Source of the DNA: CAZABP01 sp964483245
GTDB taxonomy: Bacteria; Planctomycetota; UBA1135; UBA2386
Assembly: GCA_964483245.1 (NCBI GenBank)
Contig: CAZABP010000006.1
Location: 1-64,000 of the forward strand
Reading direction: 5' to 3'
DNA length: 64,000 nucleotides
The notes beneath the pieces are model-generated. The model was not told the DNA's origin. It worked only from the letters and a program-made list of their open reading frames with translations, and did not search any database. The translations under genes were made by a program, and so were the position numbers. Of the stretch, positions 8,949 to 18,712 are shown piece by piece. Each line of letters begins with the position of its first letter. Positions within the stretch are counted from its first letter, which is position 1.

Positions 8949-9137
8949 GGGAGCCCTCCTGCGTCTCTTTCAGATCCGGCAGGTCGCGCGCTCGCCCCGG
9001 ATCAGCCCGATCCAGAACTTCGGTGAGCGGCGGTCGCCGGTATGGGCGCGGAGAGATATCGCGCGCGCGTTGCAGAGCAAGTGGGTGCTCGGGGGGTTTC
9101 GCGGCGATCCTTCACCGCTCGCCGCGCGCTGCCGGCG

Positions 9138-10571
9138 TCAGAACGCGCCGGTCGAGCAGAGCGCGAGCAGAACGTCGACGAGGCGCTCGGGAGATTCCGG
9201 TCCGAGGTCGAGCTGCGCCCGACCCTCCGGCAGGTGCGCGCGGCGCATCCGGCCGAGCAGCCGGCGGAAGTGGGAGAACGCGCGCTCGGTCGACCACCGC
9301 GGGGACTGGCCGTGCTCGCCGGGGCTCGGAGACAACTCGCGCAGGCGCGCCTGCCAGCCCTGCGCGGATGCGAGGCTCTGGAACTGCAACGACACCGACC
9401 ACGATCCGTCCGCCAGCAGCTCGAACCGGGCTGCGGTCGGCTGCGGTCGTTCGGCGGTGCCGCCGTCCAACGCCGGCAGCTCGACCACCAACCCGGGACC
9501 GGAGGGGGGTGCGATGCGGACCCAGCGGGCGCGCGGGGGTCCGCCTGGGTCGGTCCCGATGAATACATTTTCGCCGGCCGACAGCGCGAGCCCCCACCCG
9601 CCGCCGGCGACCTGCAGCCGGCCGGCCTGTTCGTTGGATGCCAGGCCATGCTCGCGAAGCTGCCGCGCGAGACGTTCCGTCTCGAACAGCGCCGCAACCT
9701 CGGCGACCAGCGCGCCGGTCTCGCGGTCCCGCCCGAGCGCCAGGGAACGGACGCGCCAGGCACCGAACTGGCGGAACAGCTCCCAGGCGAGGCGGTCGGC
9801 GTGGTCGATCATCCCCTGTCGATTCAGCTTCGTGCCGGGTGAGAGGCTGTGGCCGGAAGCCGCGGACTCGTCGTTCGCCAGCCACGCCATCGCGCGCCGC
9901 CAAGCCTCGGCCAGATGCACGACCCCGCCGAGGTCGTCGAAGCGCGCCGCGACGATGCCCTCCACGCCGGCAGGCAACGACACCGTCAGCGGTTGTGCCG
10001 TCGGCTCCTCCTGTCCCAGCTGCAGGCGCGCGCCTGCAGCATCCGCGACCAGGGCCTGCAGCAGCGGGTCGTCCTTCTGCGGCCCGCGCTGGAGCTCCCT
10101 CAATCCCGCGACCGCGCCATGCGCGTGCAGATCCTCGATCGCGCGCAACGCGAGCATCCGGTTGCACGCGGCCGTCAACCAGACGTCACCGACGGTCGTC
10201 TCGGTGCCGGTCGCGCGGGCGACCAGGCCCTGGATCGAAGCATCGATCCCGAGCCGGGCATGGATCCGCTTGGCATGCGTCGCCGTCGGTCCACCGCGCA
10301 CGGCGACCAACAGCGGTACGAACATTCGGGCGAGGCGCTGCACTCGCAACGGCTCCGTGCCGAGCTCCTGCACCGCGGCACCGAACGCATCGAGCGCCTG
10401 CGGTCCGGGATCCGACTCCGCACTCAGCTCCGGATACGGCGTGTCGATGACGAGCCGGAGCTGCTGGTCGAGCCGCCACACGCACCGCACCATGTCCCCC
10501 GACCCGCTCTGCGCCGCAACCGGCAGCACGCACAGCGCCAGCAGCGAGCACGCTCCGAACCGGGTTCCCAC
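9138..10571 (-). CDS. Secreted hypothetical protein, 477 aa
   Basis: I do not recognise the family. The N-terminus is a signal peptide cut near Pro-Val-Ala-Ala-Gln. The rest is soluble, mixed alpha/beta, with no membrane segment and no recognisable catalytic motif. It sits 27 bases downstream of egtD and 189 bases upstream of kamA, all on the minus strand, so it could be the last gene of the ergothioneine run. Codon use looks like its neighbours, so recent transfer is not indicated. Confidence 0.7.
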   Translation of the reverse strand: MGTRFGACSLLALCVLPVAAQSGSGDMVRCVWRLDQQLRLVIDTPYPELSAESDPGPQALDAFGAAVQELGTEPLRVQRLARMFVPLLVAVRGGPTATHAKRIHARLGIDASIQGLVARATGTETTVGDVWLTAACNRMLALRAIEDLHAHGAVAGLRELQRGPQKDDPLLQALVADAAGARLQLGQEEPTAQPLTVSLPAGVEGIVAARFDDLGGVVHLAEAWRRAMAWLANDESAASGHSLSPGTKLNRQGMIDHADRLAWELFRQFGAWRVRSLALGRDRETGALVAEVAALFETERLARQLREHGLASNEQAGRLQVAGGGWGLALSAGENVFIGTDPGGPPRARWVRIAPPSGPGLVVELPALDGGTAERPQPTAARFELLADGSWSVSLQFQSLASAQGWQARLRELSPSPGEHGQSPRWSTERAFSHFRRLLGRMRRAHLPEGRAQLDLGPESPERLVDVLLALCSTGAF

Positions 10572-10598
10572 GCGCGGCAGCCTACCGCGCGCCGCGCC

Positions 10599-11552
10599 TC
10601 ACCGCCCGAGCAGCAACACCGCGAACCACTGCTCCGGATCCGTCCACACGCCGTCGCGCCGCCAGCCGGCCGCCGCCGCCAGCGCCTCGAAGTCCTCGAG
10701 CCGCCACTTGTACGAATTCTCCGTGTGGATCGTCTCGCCGCGGTGGAACCCGAACCTCCGCCCGAGCACGTGCACGTACTGCTCCGCCAGGCTCTCGAGG
10801 TGCATCTCGATCCGCCCTTCGGCGTCGTTCCAGCGCGCGCGGTGCGCGAACCGCGCCAGGTCGAAGTCCGCATCCAGCTCGCGGTTGATCCGCGCCAGCA
10901 GGTTCCGGTCGAACTCGGCCGTCACCCCCTGCGCGTCGTCGTACGCACGCAGCAGGATCTCCGGGTCCTTACGCAGGTCGACGCCGATCAACAGCGAGTC
11001 CGCGACGCGGGCGAACCGCGCGAGCAGCTTCTGCGCCGCGGCCGGCGCGAAGTTGCCGATCGTGGAGCCGGGGAAGAACAGCAGCCGGCGCACCGGCTCA
11101 CGCTTCGTCGCAGGCACCGTGATCCGCTGCGCGAAATCGCCATGCACCGGCAGCAGCTCGAGCCCGGGGTAGCGCCGCCGCATCGCCGCGACCGCGCCGT
11201 GCAACGCCGCCGGCGAGATGTCGATCGGCGCCCAGCCGATCGGGTCCTCGAGCGCCGCGAGCAGCAGCCGCGTCTTCTCCCCACTGCCGCTACCCGGCTC
11301 GAGCACGAGCACGCGCGGGCCGAGCCGTTCCGCGATCGCGGGCAGCGCCGCGCGCAGGATCGAGAGCTCGGTCCGCGTCGGGTAGTACTCGTCGAGCTCG
11401 CAGATCTGCTCGAACAGCTCGCTGCCGCGGCGGTCGTACAGCCACTTGCACGGCAGCTGCTTCGGCCGGCTCGCGAGCCCGGTCAACACGTCGGCCGCGA
11501 ACGTCGCCGGCGCCGTCAGCGCCGGTGCCCGTGCGGGATCCGGTGCGCTCAT
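10599..11552 (-). CDS. egtD: L-histidine N-alpha-methyltransferase EgtD, 317 aa
   Basis: This SAM-dependent enzyme trimethylates histidine to hercynine, the first step of ergothioneine synthesis. Family signatures are present: KWLYDRRGSELFEQI, CELDEYYPTRTE, the SAM-binding LVLEPGSGSGEKT, LLFFPGSTIGNF, LIGVDLRKD, and the C-terminal RIEMHLES and ETIHTENSYK. Length (317 aa) matches the family. Its ATG overlaps the egtB stop (ATGA at 11549-11552), so the two are coupled. Confidence 0.95.
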   Translation of the reverse strand: MSAPDPARAPALTAPATFAADVLTGLASRPKQLPCKWLYDRRGSELFEQICELDEYYPTRTELSILRAALPAIAERLGPRVLVLEPGSGSGEKTRLLLAALEDPIGWAPIDISPAALHGAVAAMRRRYPGLELLPVHGDFAQRITVPATKREPVRRLLFFPGSTIGNFAPAAAQKLLARFARVADSLLIGVDLRKDPEILLRAYDDAQGVTAEFDRNLLARINRELDADFDLARFAHRARWNDAEGRIEMHLESLAEQYVHVLGRRFGFHRGETIHTENSYKWRLEDFEALAAAAGWRRDGVWTDPEQWFAVLLLGR

Positions 11553-12841
11553 CCCGCACCTCCCGCGCGCGCCAGCCGGATCCCGCTGAACTGCCAGCGC
11601 CAGTCCGGCGCGAAGAAGTTGCGGTACGTCGCGCGCACGTGGTCGTCCGGCGTCACGCAGCAGCCGCCGCGCAGCACGAGCTGGTTGACCATGAACTTGG
11701 CGTTGTATTCACCGAGCGCGCCGGCATTCGGCACGAAGCCGGGATACGGCGCATACGCGCTGCCGGTCCACTCCCAGACGTCGCCGAACATCTGCTGCAG
11801 CGGCGCGTCGCCGCCCGGTGCCGGTGCTGGGTGCAGCCGCCCACGTTCGAGGAAGTTCCCGGCGACCGGCAGACCGGCCGCGGCCGCCTCCCACTCCTCC
11901 TCGCGCGGCAGCCTGGCCCCGGCCCAGCGCGCGAACGCGTCCGCTTCGAAGCCGCTGACGTGGACGACCGGCGCCGACGGCTCGAGCGGCTGCAGACCGG
12001 ACAGCGTGAACTCGTGCCACGCCCCGTCCTGCTGGCGCCAGTACAGCGGCGCAGTGATCTGCTCGCGCTGCACCCAGTCCCAGCCCTCGCTGAGCCACAG
12101 CAGCGGCTGCTCGTAACCGCGCTCCTCGACGAAGCGCAGGTATTCGCCGTTCGTGACCAGCCGTGAGCCGAGCGCGCATGGTTCGACGAACACGCGATGC
12201 CGCGGCCGCTCGTTGTCGAACGCAAACCCGTCCCCGGCGAACCCCTGCTCGCGCAGCCCACCAGCGATCGACACCCACCGCATCGGCGGCGCCGGCTGCA
12301 TCGCTGCCGGCGCCGGCGCCGCTGCGCGATAGACCGGCAACAGCTCGCTCTGCGCGAACAGGTGCTTCAAATCCATCAGAATCAGCTCCTGGTGCTGCTG
12401 CTCGTGCTGCAGACCGAGCTCCAGCGTCGCGAGCCGGTCCGACCCCAACCGCCCGGCAGCGAGCAGCGCCGCGAGCCGATCGGTCGTGTGCGCACGCCAC
12501 TCCCGCACCTCGTCGAGGGATGGCCGCGTCAACATCCCGCGCTGTGGGCGCGCGTGCCGCGGTCCGACCGACACGTAATACGAGTTGAACAGCCGCTGCC
12601 AGCTCGCGTCCGGCCAGTGCGCGCAGCCGGCTGGCTCGAGCAGGAACTGCATGAAGAACCAGTTCGTGTGCGCGAGGTGCCACTTCACCGGGCTCGCCAG
12701 CGGCATCGACTGCGGCTGGCAATCTTCCGCCGAGAGTTGTGCGGTCAGGGCCTCGGTCGTCTGTCGGATCCGCAGCAGGCGCGCGCGGATCCGTTCCAGG
12801 GGCGGATCGCTGAGGTCGGAATGGGCGCCGGATTCCAACAC
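11549..12841 (-). CDS. egtB: Ergothioneine sulfoxide synthase EgtB, 430 aa
   Basis: EgtB is a non-haem iron enzyme that joins hercynine to a thiol donor using oxygen. The N-terminal DinB-like domain (about residues 15-165) carries the iron ligands in KWHLAHTNWFF and LQHEQQHQE. The C-terminal FGE/sulfatase-modifying domain (about 185-425) has GGLREQGF, RLPREEEWEAAA, FGDVWEWTGSAY and the RGGCCVTP end. No egtA, egtC or egtE is nearby, so the thiol donor and C-S lyase must be encoded elsewhere or replaced. A 50-base gap with a weak 6-bp stem (12870-12890) separates it from the upstream MFS gene. Confidence 0.95.
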   Translation of the reverse strand: MLESGAHSDLSDPPLERIRARLLRIRQTTEALTAQLSAEDCQPQSMPLASPVKWHLAHTNWFFMQFLLEPAGCAHWPDASWQRLFNSYYVSVGPRHARPQRGMLTRPSLDEVREWRAHTTDRLAALLAAGRLGSDRLATLELGLQHEQQHQELILMDLKHLFAQSELLPVYRAAAPAPAAMQPAPPMRWVSIAGGLREQGFAGDGFAFDNERPRHRVFVEPCALGSRLVTNGEYLRFVEERGYEQPLLWLSEGWDWVQREQITAPLYWRQQDGAWHEFTLSGLQPLEPSAPVVHVSGFEADAFARWAGARLPREEEWEAAAAGLPVAGNFLERGRLHPAPAPGGDAPLQQMFGDVWEWTGSAYAPYPGFVPNAGALGEYNAKFMVNQLVLRGGCCVTPDDHVRATYRNFFAPDWRWQFSGIRLARAGGAG

Positions 12842-12891
12842 GCGGGGGCCACCCTAGGCCGCGAGCCGCCGCAGGCCAAGAATTCCTGCGC

Positions 12892-14244
12892 TCAGCGCGG
12901 CTCGGATTCCCCCTCGCCCGGCACCGGAATCGGGCGATGCACGACACCTGGGCCAGGACGGAAGCCGAGCACGCGAAGCAACAGCGGTTCCCGCGCATCC
13001 GGCGCCGGCCGCAGCTCGACGATGCGCCGCGGCAACAGCAGCGCGACGCTCATGCGCAGCACGGTGCTCGCGCCGAACAGGAAGCGGTAGCCACCGAGAC
13101 TGAACAGGCTCCAGCCGAGCAGGCTGCCGGAGACCTGGCCGAGGCCGTTGCCGACGCCGAGCGTCGCGAACACGAGCGTGCGCGTGCGCTTGACCGTCGA
13201 CGCGAGGACGAGCGAGAACTGCGCCACTTCGTAGCCGCCCCAGGCCGCACCCGACATCGCCTGCGCCAGCAGCACGCCGCCGAACCCACCGACGAACACC
13301 CAGTAGAACGGCACCAGCGCCGCCAGCACGAGCGACGTCAGATACGCGCGGCGTGCCCCGTGTTGGTCGACCATCCGTCCCCAGACGTGGATCGCGGCGA
13401 CCTTCGCGACGACCTGCGTCGCGATCGCGATCATGTACTCGAGATACCCGAGCTGCAGGTTCTCCAGCATGAACGGCGCGAAGTACGGCGCCGTCGTGTA
13501 GACCGCGCACTGGAAGCAGCCGCTGGTCCACAGCAGCTGCCGCGCGTTGCGCCCGCGCCGCGTCTCGAAGAACCGCCGCAGCCGCCCCTGCGCGTGCAGC
13601 AGGTGTGCGCGCGGTTCCGGACTGACCGACAACACGACGACCGACAGCGCGCGGAACCCGGCCGCCAGCGCGAACATCAGCGCGAAGCCGCCTCCCCCGC
13701 GGACGGCGTCGTCGCCGATCGGCGGCTCCATCCGGTCCAGGATCACGCCGGCCGCGACGATTCCCAGGAACGTCGCGACGTGCACCAGCCGCCCCCGCGC
13801 CGCGAAGAAGCTGCCCCGCCGTGCCGCCGGCACCAGATCGCCGTACCACGACGACCATGCGACCCCGGAACCCTGTCCAGCGACCTGGTACGCACTCGCC
13901 AACAGGATCAACAGTGCCGGCGTCAGGCTGCCGGCGCGCGCCAACGCCGCGAGTCCGAGCAGCGTGCCCACCTGCGCGCTGGCGCAGAGCACGACCAATG
14001 CGCGCCGGCGCGGCCACGCGCGCAACAGCCGCACGACCAGCGTCGCACCGAGCGCACCGACGATCAGCGGCAGCGCGATGACCAGGCTCAGCTCCAGCGC
14101 CGTCGCGCCGAGCCGCACCGCCTCGGCACTGAAGTACGTCTCGCTGAGCCCGACCATGAACGCCCACAGCACGCCGTCGACCACCGACAGCCGCATCGCC
14201 CGTTCGATCGCGCCGGCCGGCAGCTTGCGCCGCTCTGCCGTCAT
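12892..14244 (-). CDS. MFS transporter, 450 aa
   Basis: The protein has about twelve hydrophobic spans and a basic loop in the middle (about residues 210-235), typical of the major facilitator superfamily. The stretch VAWSSWYGDLVPAARRGSFF between spans 4 and 5 fits the conserved loop of this group. The start ATG at 14244 overlaps the aminopeptidase stop (ATGA). It lies directly upstream of egtB on the same strand, so export or uptake related to ergothioneine is possible, but nothing in the sequence fixes the substrate. Confidence 0.8.
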   Translation of the reverse strand: MTAERRKLPAGAIERAMRLSVVDGVLWAFMVGLSETYFSAEAVRLGATALELSLVIALPLIVGALGATLVVRLLRAWPRRRALVVLCASAQVGTLLGLAALARAGSLTPALLILLASAYQVAGQGSGVAWSSWYGDLVPAARRGSFFAARGRLVHVATFLGIVAAGVILDRMEPPIGDDAVRGGGGFALMFALAAGFRALSVVVLSVSPEPRAHLLHAQGRLRRFFETRRGRNARQLLWTSGCFQCAVYTTAPYFAPFMLENLQLGYLEYMIAIATQVVAKVAAIHVWGRMVDQHGARRAYLTSLVLAALVPFYWVFVGGFGGVLLAQAMSGAAWGGYEVAQFSLVLASTVKRTRTLVFATLGVGNGLGQVSGSLLGWSLFSLGGYRFLFGASTVLRMSVALLLPRRIVELRPAPDAREPLLLRVLGFRPGPGVVHRPIPVPGEGESEPR

Positions 14245-15578
14245 GAGCGGGCGTTGGCGCGGATCGCCTCGATCTCGGCGATCTCCTTCGGCGCGGCGGC
14301 GGTCAACACGCGAGGTGCCCCGCGCGTGACGGCGACGTCATCCTCGATCCGGATCCCGATCCCGCGCAACGCGCGTGGCACGCCGCGCAGGCGCGGATCG
14401 AAGTACAGCCCCGGCTCGACCGTCAGCACGTGCCCCGGCTGCAGGCGCACCGGAGCGCCGTTCTCGGCGGAGTACGCCCCGGCATCGTGCACGTCGAGCC
14501 CGAGCCAGTGGCTCGTGCCGTGCATGTAGTACGGCTTGTACGCCTCGCTACGCACCAGCTCGTGGACGCGGCCGCGCAACACCCCGAGCTCGACGAGCCC
14601 GCGCGTCAGCGTGCGGACCGCCGTGCGATGCGGCGCATTCCAGGCCCGGCCGGCGCGCACGGCACGGATCGCCGCCTTCTGCGCGCGGAGCACGACGGCG
14701 TAGACCGCGCGCTGCGGTTCGCTGAACCGCTCGCCGACCGGGAACGTCCGCGTGACGTCGGCCGTGTACATCCCCACTTCGGCGCCGGCATCGATCAACA
14801 GCAGCTCACCGGCGCGCAGCCGCCGGTCGTTCTCGTGGTAGTGCAGGATGCAAGCATTCGGCCCGCTCGCGACGATCGACTGGTAGCCGAGCCGCGGCGA
14901 TCCGCTGGCCAGGAACGCCGCTTCGAGAACCGCCTGCACCTGGTACTCGTACATCCCCGGCCGCGCGGCCTGCATCGCCTGCAGATGCCCGAGCGCCGTG
15001 ACGTCGGCTGCGTGGCCGAGCAACGCCAGCTCGTCCGGATCCTTGCGCACGCGCATCGCGGCGAGCACGGGCGACGGATCGAACAGCGGCGGGTGTGCTG
15101 GCGGCGCGCTGCGTCGCAAAGAAGCCGCGTTGCGCGCCAGCGCGTCGAGCAGGATCCGTTCGGTGCGGGAATCACGGCCGAGCGTGAAGAACAGCCGCTC
15201 GGCACCGCGCAGCAGCTCCGGCAGGTGCTTGCCGAGCTCGGCGATCGGATAGGCCTGCGCGGCGCCATAGCCGCGCTTCGCACCTGCGACCCCGGCGCGG
15301 CGGCCGTCCCAGGTCTCCCGCTCCGGATCGCGCGGGCGGACGAACAGCGTCATCTCCGGTTGCCCGCGCGGGCGCGCGCGCAGCACCAGCACCGCCTCCG
15401 GCTCTGCGAAGCCGGTCAGGTACCAGAACTCGCTGCCGGCGCGGTACGGATGGTGCGTGTCGGCGTTGCGGATCTGCTGCGGCGCGGTCGGCAGCACGAG
15501 CACCCCCGCGCCGAGCTGGCGCATCAATGCCTCCCGCCGTGCCGCATGGCGCGCGCGTGCGCGCGGGGGCAGGCTCAT
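14241..15578 (-). CDS. pepP: Xaa-Pro aminopeptidase P (M24), 445 aa
   Basis: This removes N-terminal residues before proline. The N-terminal creatinase-like domain covers about residues 10-150 (YRAGSEFWYLTGF). The pita-bread catalytic domain carries the dimetal ligands: two Asp in IDAGAEVGMYTADVTRTF, His in HGTSHWLGLDVHD, Glu in TVEPGLYF and Glu in GIRIEDDV. The start at 15578 is preferred because a GGGAG lies upstream and the protein begins at the expected place; an in-frame ATG further upstream adds only unrelated sequence. Probably cytoplasmic, as no signal peptide is seen. Confidence 0.9.
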   Translation of the reverse strand: MSLPPRARARHAARREALMRQLGAGVLVLPTAPQQIRNADTHHPYRAGSEFWYLTGFAEPEAVLVLRARPRGQPEMTLFVRPRDPERETWDGRRAGVAGAKRGYGAAQAYPIAELGKHLPELLRGAERLFFTLGRDSRTERILLDALARNAASLRRSAPPAHPPLFDPSPVLAAMRVRKDPDELALLGHAADVTALGHLQAMQAARPGMYEYQVQAVLEAAFLASGSPRLGYQSIVASGPNACILHYHENDRRLRAGELLLIDAGAEVGMYTADVTRTFPVGERFSEPQRAVYAVVLRAQKAAIRAVRAGRAWNAPHRTAVRTLTRGLVELGVLRGRVHELVRSEAYKPYYMHGTSHWLGLDVHDAGAYSAENGAPVRLQPGHVLTVEPGLYFDPRLRGVPRALRGIGIRIEDDVAVTRGAPRVLTAAAPKEIAEIEAIRANARS

Positions 15579-15750
15579 CGGCAGTGGCGCTCCCGACGCA
15601 GCGACTGGCAATTCCGCAGTTCCGCGGCCGACCCGGATCCGATCACGCGCGGCAGCTTTGCACAGCGGATCGCGGAGCGCCAGCACGGCGGCGACCTGCT
15701 GAACCTTGCCCGACCGGCTCCCCCCCGGATGACGCGCGTCGGCCGGCAGC

Positions 15751-15756
15751 TACCAT
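15751..15756 (+). promoter_or_regulatory. Possible -10 element (TACCAT)
   Basis: A TACCAT hexamer lies 33 bases before the ATG of the secreted three-gene operon, in the 210-base space between divergent genes. A similar pocket precedes other secreted-protein genes here. No convincing -35 is seen. Confidence 0.2.
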
Positions 15757-15788
15757 CCGCTCCTTCCCCGTCCTCACCCAGGCCGCAC

Positions 15789-17339
15789 ATGCATACGAAA
15801 CCTCTGCGGTGGCTCTGCGCCGCGCTCTCGTTGGGCCTTCTCAGCTTGCCGGGGGTCGCGCAACCACCCGCGCAGGTGCGCGATCTCGTCATGGGGTTGC
15901 GCGTGCTGGCGAGCGAGGCGCTCGATCTCGGCGTGGAGGCGCGCGCGCTGCGCGACGCATCCGGTGTCCCGTTCTTCATCTGGCGTGAAGGTGACGTGCG
16001 CGAGCTCGCGGTCCCGCGCGATCGCGCGCAGGCCGCCGCCTGGCTGACGACGCACGCGCGGGCGCTCGGGCACGGCACGCTGCAGGCGCGCTTCGCCGAT
16101 GCGTCGACCTGGCGCGGACTCGAGGTGTGGGCGTTCACGCTGACGCACGACGGCGTCCCAATGCACGACGCGCAGGCGCGGCTGTATTGGGGCGACGAGG
16201 GGTGCCTGGGGATCCTGAACCGCTGCCCGCGTCTGGGTCCGCTGCCGGACGTCAGCGCGGTGAAGAACGACCCCACGGCGCGGATCTACGTCGATCCGGC
16301 CGGCGGCGCTCCGGTCGTGGCGCACCTGCGCACGACGACCGACGCGAAGCACCGCAAGCACGAGCTGTTCGCCGGCGGCCGCGCCGTGCACACGGTGTTC
16401 GAACAACTCGCATGGGATCCGGCGCCGCAGGCGGCCGTGATCACGGAGTACACGTTCGCCGGGATGAATTTCCCGGATCAGATCTGGGCCGACGCCCGCG
16501 GTCGGATCTGGTTCAGCGAACCGCCGGGGAACCGCGTCACCGTGTTCGACCCGAACACGCTGGCGTTCACGTCGTACCCGACGCGCGTCGGCACGACGGT
16601 GTACGGCCAGCCGGACGGACTCGCCGTCGACGACCAGGATCGCGTCTGGACCGGGCTCTACACTTCGACGCACGGGCTCGGTGTGCACGACGTCACGACC
16701 GGGGTGTTCACGCGGTATGCGGCGCCGTATCCGAACGCCGCGATGGCGATCCCGACGCCGACGATGCATGGGACGATCTACGTGACCGACCATGCCAACA
16801 ACCGGATCTCGGAGCTGGATCCGGTCACCGGGACCTGGGTGCGCTCGGAGGTGCTGGCAGCCGGCACGTATCCGGTCGGCGGCATGATCGAGCCGGAGAC
16901 CGGCGACGCGTGGTTCACGCTGTACACGTTCAACGGGCTCGGCAAGCTGAGTCCCGGCAAGCCGATCGTGCAGATCCCCACACCGAGCCGGACCGGGCCG
17001 GCGTTCGCCGGCGTGCACGACGGCAAGATCTACTACACGTACTGGAGCGAGAACAAACTCGGCGAGTACGACACGCGCAGCGGGACGTTCGTCGAGTACC
17101 TGTGGCGCACCGGCGAGCTGGGCGGACCGATGGCGATGGCGCCGAACGGGCACGTCATCGTCGGCACGCGCTCGGCCGGCTACATCGCGGTGTTCGACCC
17201 GCTGACGAAGACGTTCACCGATCACAAGATCCCGACGGCGTCGCCGGGATTGAAGGACGGCCTGACGGTCGCGCCGGACGGCACGATCTGGTTCACGGAG
17301 TCCGGTAGGAACAAGATCGCGAAGCTGGTGCTGCCATGA
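15789..17339 (+). CDS. Secreted virginiamycin B lyase-like beta-propeller, 516 aa
   Basis: A signal peptide (Met-His-Thr-Lys then a Leu-rich core, cut near Val-Ala-Gln) is followed by about 190 residues of unassigned domain. Then comes a propeller from about residue 215 with blades such as QIWADARGRIWFSEPPGNRV, DGLAVDDQDRVW, YVTDHANNRISELD and APDGTIWFTESGRNKIAKL. This pattern is that of the Vgb (streptogramin lyase) superfamily. Most such proteins in environmental bacteria are not resistance enzymes, and I claim only the fold. The gene overlaps the next by ATGA, starting a coupled set of three exported proteins. Confidence 0.8.
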   Translation: MHTKPLRWLCAALSLGLLSLPGVAQPPAQVRDLVMGLRVLASEALDLGVEARALRDASGVPFFIWREGDVRELAVPRDRAQAAAWLTTHARALGHGTLQARFADASTWRGLEVWAFTLTHDGVPMHDAQARLYWGDEGCLGILNRCPRLGPLPDVSAVKNDPTARIYVDPAGGAPVVAHLRTTTDAKHRKHELFAGGRAVHTVFEQLAWDPAPQAAVITEYTFAGMNFPDQIWADARGRIWFSEPPGNRVTVFDPNTLAFTSYPTRVGTTVYGQPDGLAVDDQDRVWTGLYTSTHGLGVHDVTTGVFTRYAAPYPNAAMAIPTPTMHGTIYVTDHANNRISELDPVTGTWVRSEVLAAGTYPVGGMIEPETGDAWFTLYTFNGLGKLSPGKPIVQIPTPSRTGPAFAGVHDGKIYYTYWSENKLGEYDTRSGTFVEYLWRTGELGGPMAMAPNGHVIVGTRSAGYIAVFDPLTKTFTDHKIPTASPGLKDGLTVAPDGTIWFTESGRNKIAKLVLP

Positions 17340-18712
17340 GATACCCCGTCACGTTCCTGGTCGGGTTCATGTTCGCCGTCGCGGCCGCGCCGGCGCAGGT
17401 CACGCGGCTGTCGACCGGCAGCGGCGGGGGCGAGCGGATGCCGGTGCTGTCGGCGAACGGCGAGACCGTCGCGTTCGTCGCGTTCGTCGGCAGTGTCCGT
17501 GAGTTGTTCACGGTCCCGTCCGACGGCGGGACGCCGACCCGGCGCACGACCGGCGGCAATCTGCGGCTCGGTGCGTCGATCTACGACGCGTGGCCGAGTC
17601 TGTCGATCAGCGACGATGGCCAGCGCATCGCGTACTGGAACGCCGGCGGCGTGCACGTCGTCGATCTGGTCGCGGCGAGCGATCGCATCGTCGCGACGGC
17701 GAGTCTGCTGCCGTATCCGCAGATCAGCGACGACGGTGCCTGGGTCGTCTACGAGGATCTGGTCGGCACCGACATGGAGGTGTTCGTCGTCGCCGCCGGC
17801 GGTGGCACGCCACAGCAGTTGACCAGCGCCAGTGGGCCGGGCCGTCGCCTGCCGCACCTGCGCGGTGGACTGGTCGTCATGCAGCGCAATCTGGCCGGCA
17901 CGCAGGAGCTGTTCGTCTACGACCGTCCGCAGTCGAAGCTGAACGGTCCGCTGTCGACCAACAGCGGTCGCGGCAACCGTTACGCACGGCTCGCCTACGA
18001 CGCGCGCAGCATCGCCTACGAGGCAGTCGTCAACACGAACAAGGAGCTGTTCACGTACGAGATCGCATCCGGCAACCGGCGGCAGGTCTCGACGGCCGCG
18101 CTGCGCGGCGACCGGATCGCGATGCCGACGCAGGATGGCGAGGCGTTCTACCAGCTCCCGGTCGGCAGCAACCTCGAGGTGCACGCCGTCGACGTCGCGA
18201 CCAGCGCGCAGCTCGCGGTGACCACGAGCTCGCTGGCGGGACACCGCCGGCCGAGCATCGACCGACACGGCGCGGTCGTCGTGTATCAGGCGGAGTACCA
18301 GGGGCAGGTCGAAGTGTTCGCGCGGCGGTTCTGCCAGCCGGTCACGGTCTCGCACTACGGCCCGCACGGGCCACCGAGCACCGGCGTGTTGACGGAGCTC
18401 GACCGGCAGTACCGGCGGACGCTGGAGCTCGGCATCGACAGCTCGCTGCCACAGGGCCGCTCGGTGCTGCTGCTGGTTGGCGGCGCGTCACTGAACCTGC
18501 CGATCCAGGGCGCGCCCGGGAACTTCCTGCACGCCCGCCCGGACGTCGCGCTGACGCTGCAGCTCGACGCCAACGGGACGGCCTCGCTGGCGCTGCTGAG
18601 TCCGACCGTGTTGTTCGGTGCCTCGCTGTATGCGCAGTGGGCGATCGCCGATCCGACCGCGAACAGCCTCGGCTGGGTCACGTCGAAAGGCGTCCGGCTC
18701 GCGTTCCGGTGA
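17336..18712 (+). CDS. Secreted TolB-like propeller with shared C-terminal domain, 458 aa
   Basis: The N-terminal signal peptide ends near Ala-Pro-Ala-Gln. Residues of about 22-330 hold TolB/WD40-like repeats with motifs such as SISDDGQRIAYWN, QISDDGAWVVYED and PSIDRHGAVVVYQ. Residues of about 345-458 are a separate domain ending LYAQWAIADPTANSLGWV, which resembles the end of the kelch-type protein at 60040-61482 (DPTANAAG). The start overlaps the previous gene (ATGA) and the stop overlaps the next GTG. The function is unknown; surface display or complex formation with the two coupled proteins is inference. Confidence 0.8.
   Translation: MRYPVTFLVGFMFAVAAAPAQVTRLSTGSGGGERMPVLSANGETVAFVAFVGSVRELFTVPSDGGTPTRRTTGGNLRLGASIYDAWPSLSISDDGQRIAYWNAGGVHVVDLVAASDRIVATASLLPYPQISDDGAWVVYEDLVGTDMEVFVVAAGGGTPQQLTSASGPGRRLPHLRGGLVVMQRNLAGTQELFVYDRPQSKLNGPLSTNSGRGNRYARLAYDARSIAYEAVVNTNKELFTYEIASGNRRQVSTAALRGDRIAMPTQDGEAFYQLPVGSNLEVHAVDVATSAQLAVTTSSLAGHRRPSIDRHGAVVVYQAEYQGQVEVFARRFCQPVTVSHYGPHGPPSTGVLTELDRQYRRTLELGIDSSLPQGRSVLLLVGGASLNLPIQGAPGNFLHARPDVALTLQLDANGTASLALLSPTVLFGASLYAQWAIADPTANSLGWVTSKGVRLAFR

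Noticed and set aside
14430..15788. A long open frame continuing upstream of the Vgb-like propeller gene
   Set aside because: It is antisense to aminopeptidase P and Arg/Gln-rich; the true start at 15789 is followed by a signal peptide.
15789..17339. Streptogramin resistance enzyme (Vgb)
   Set aside because: Only the propeller fold is supported; the protein is exported and has an extra N-terminal domain, so an antibiotic lyase role is not justified.
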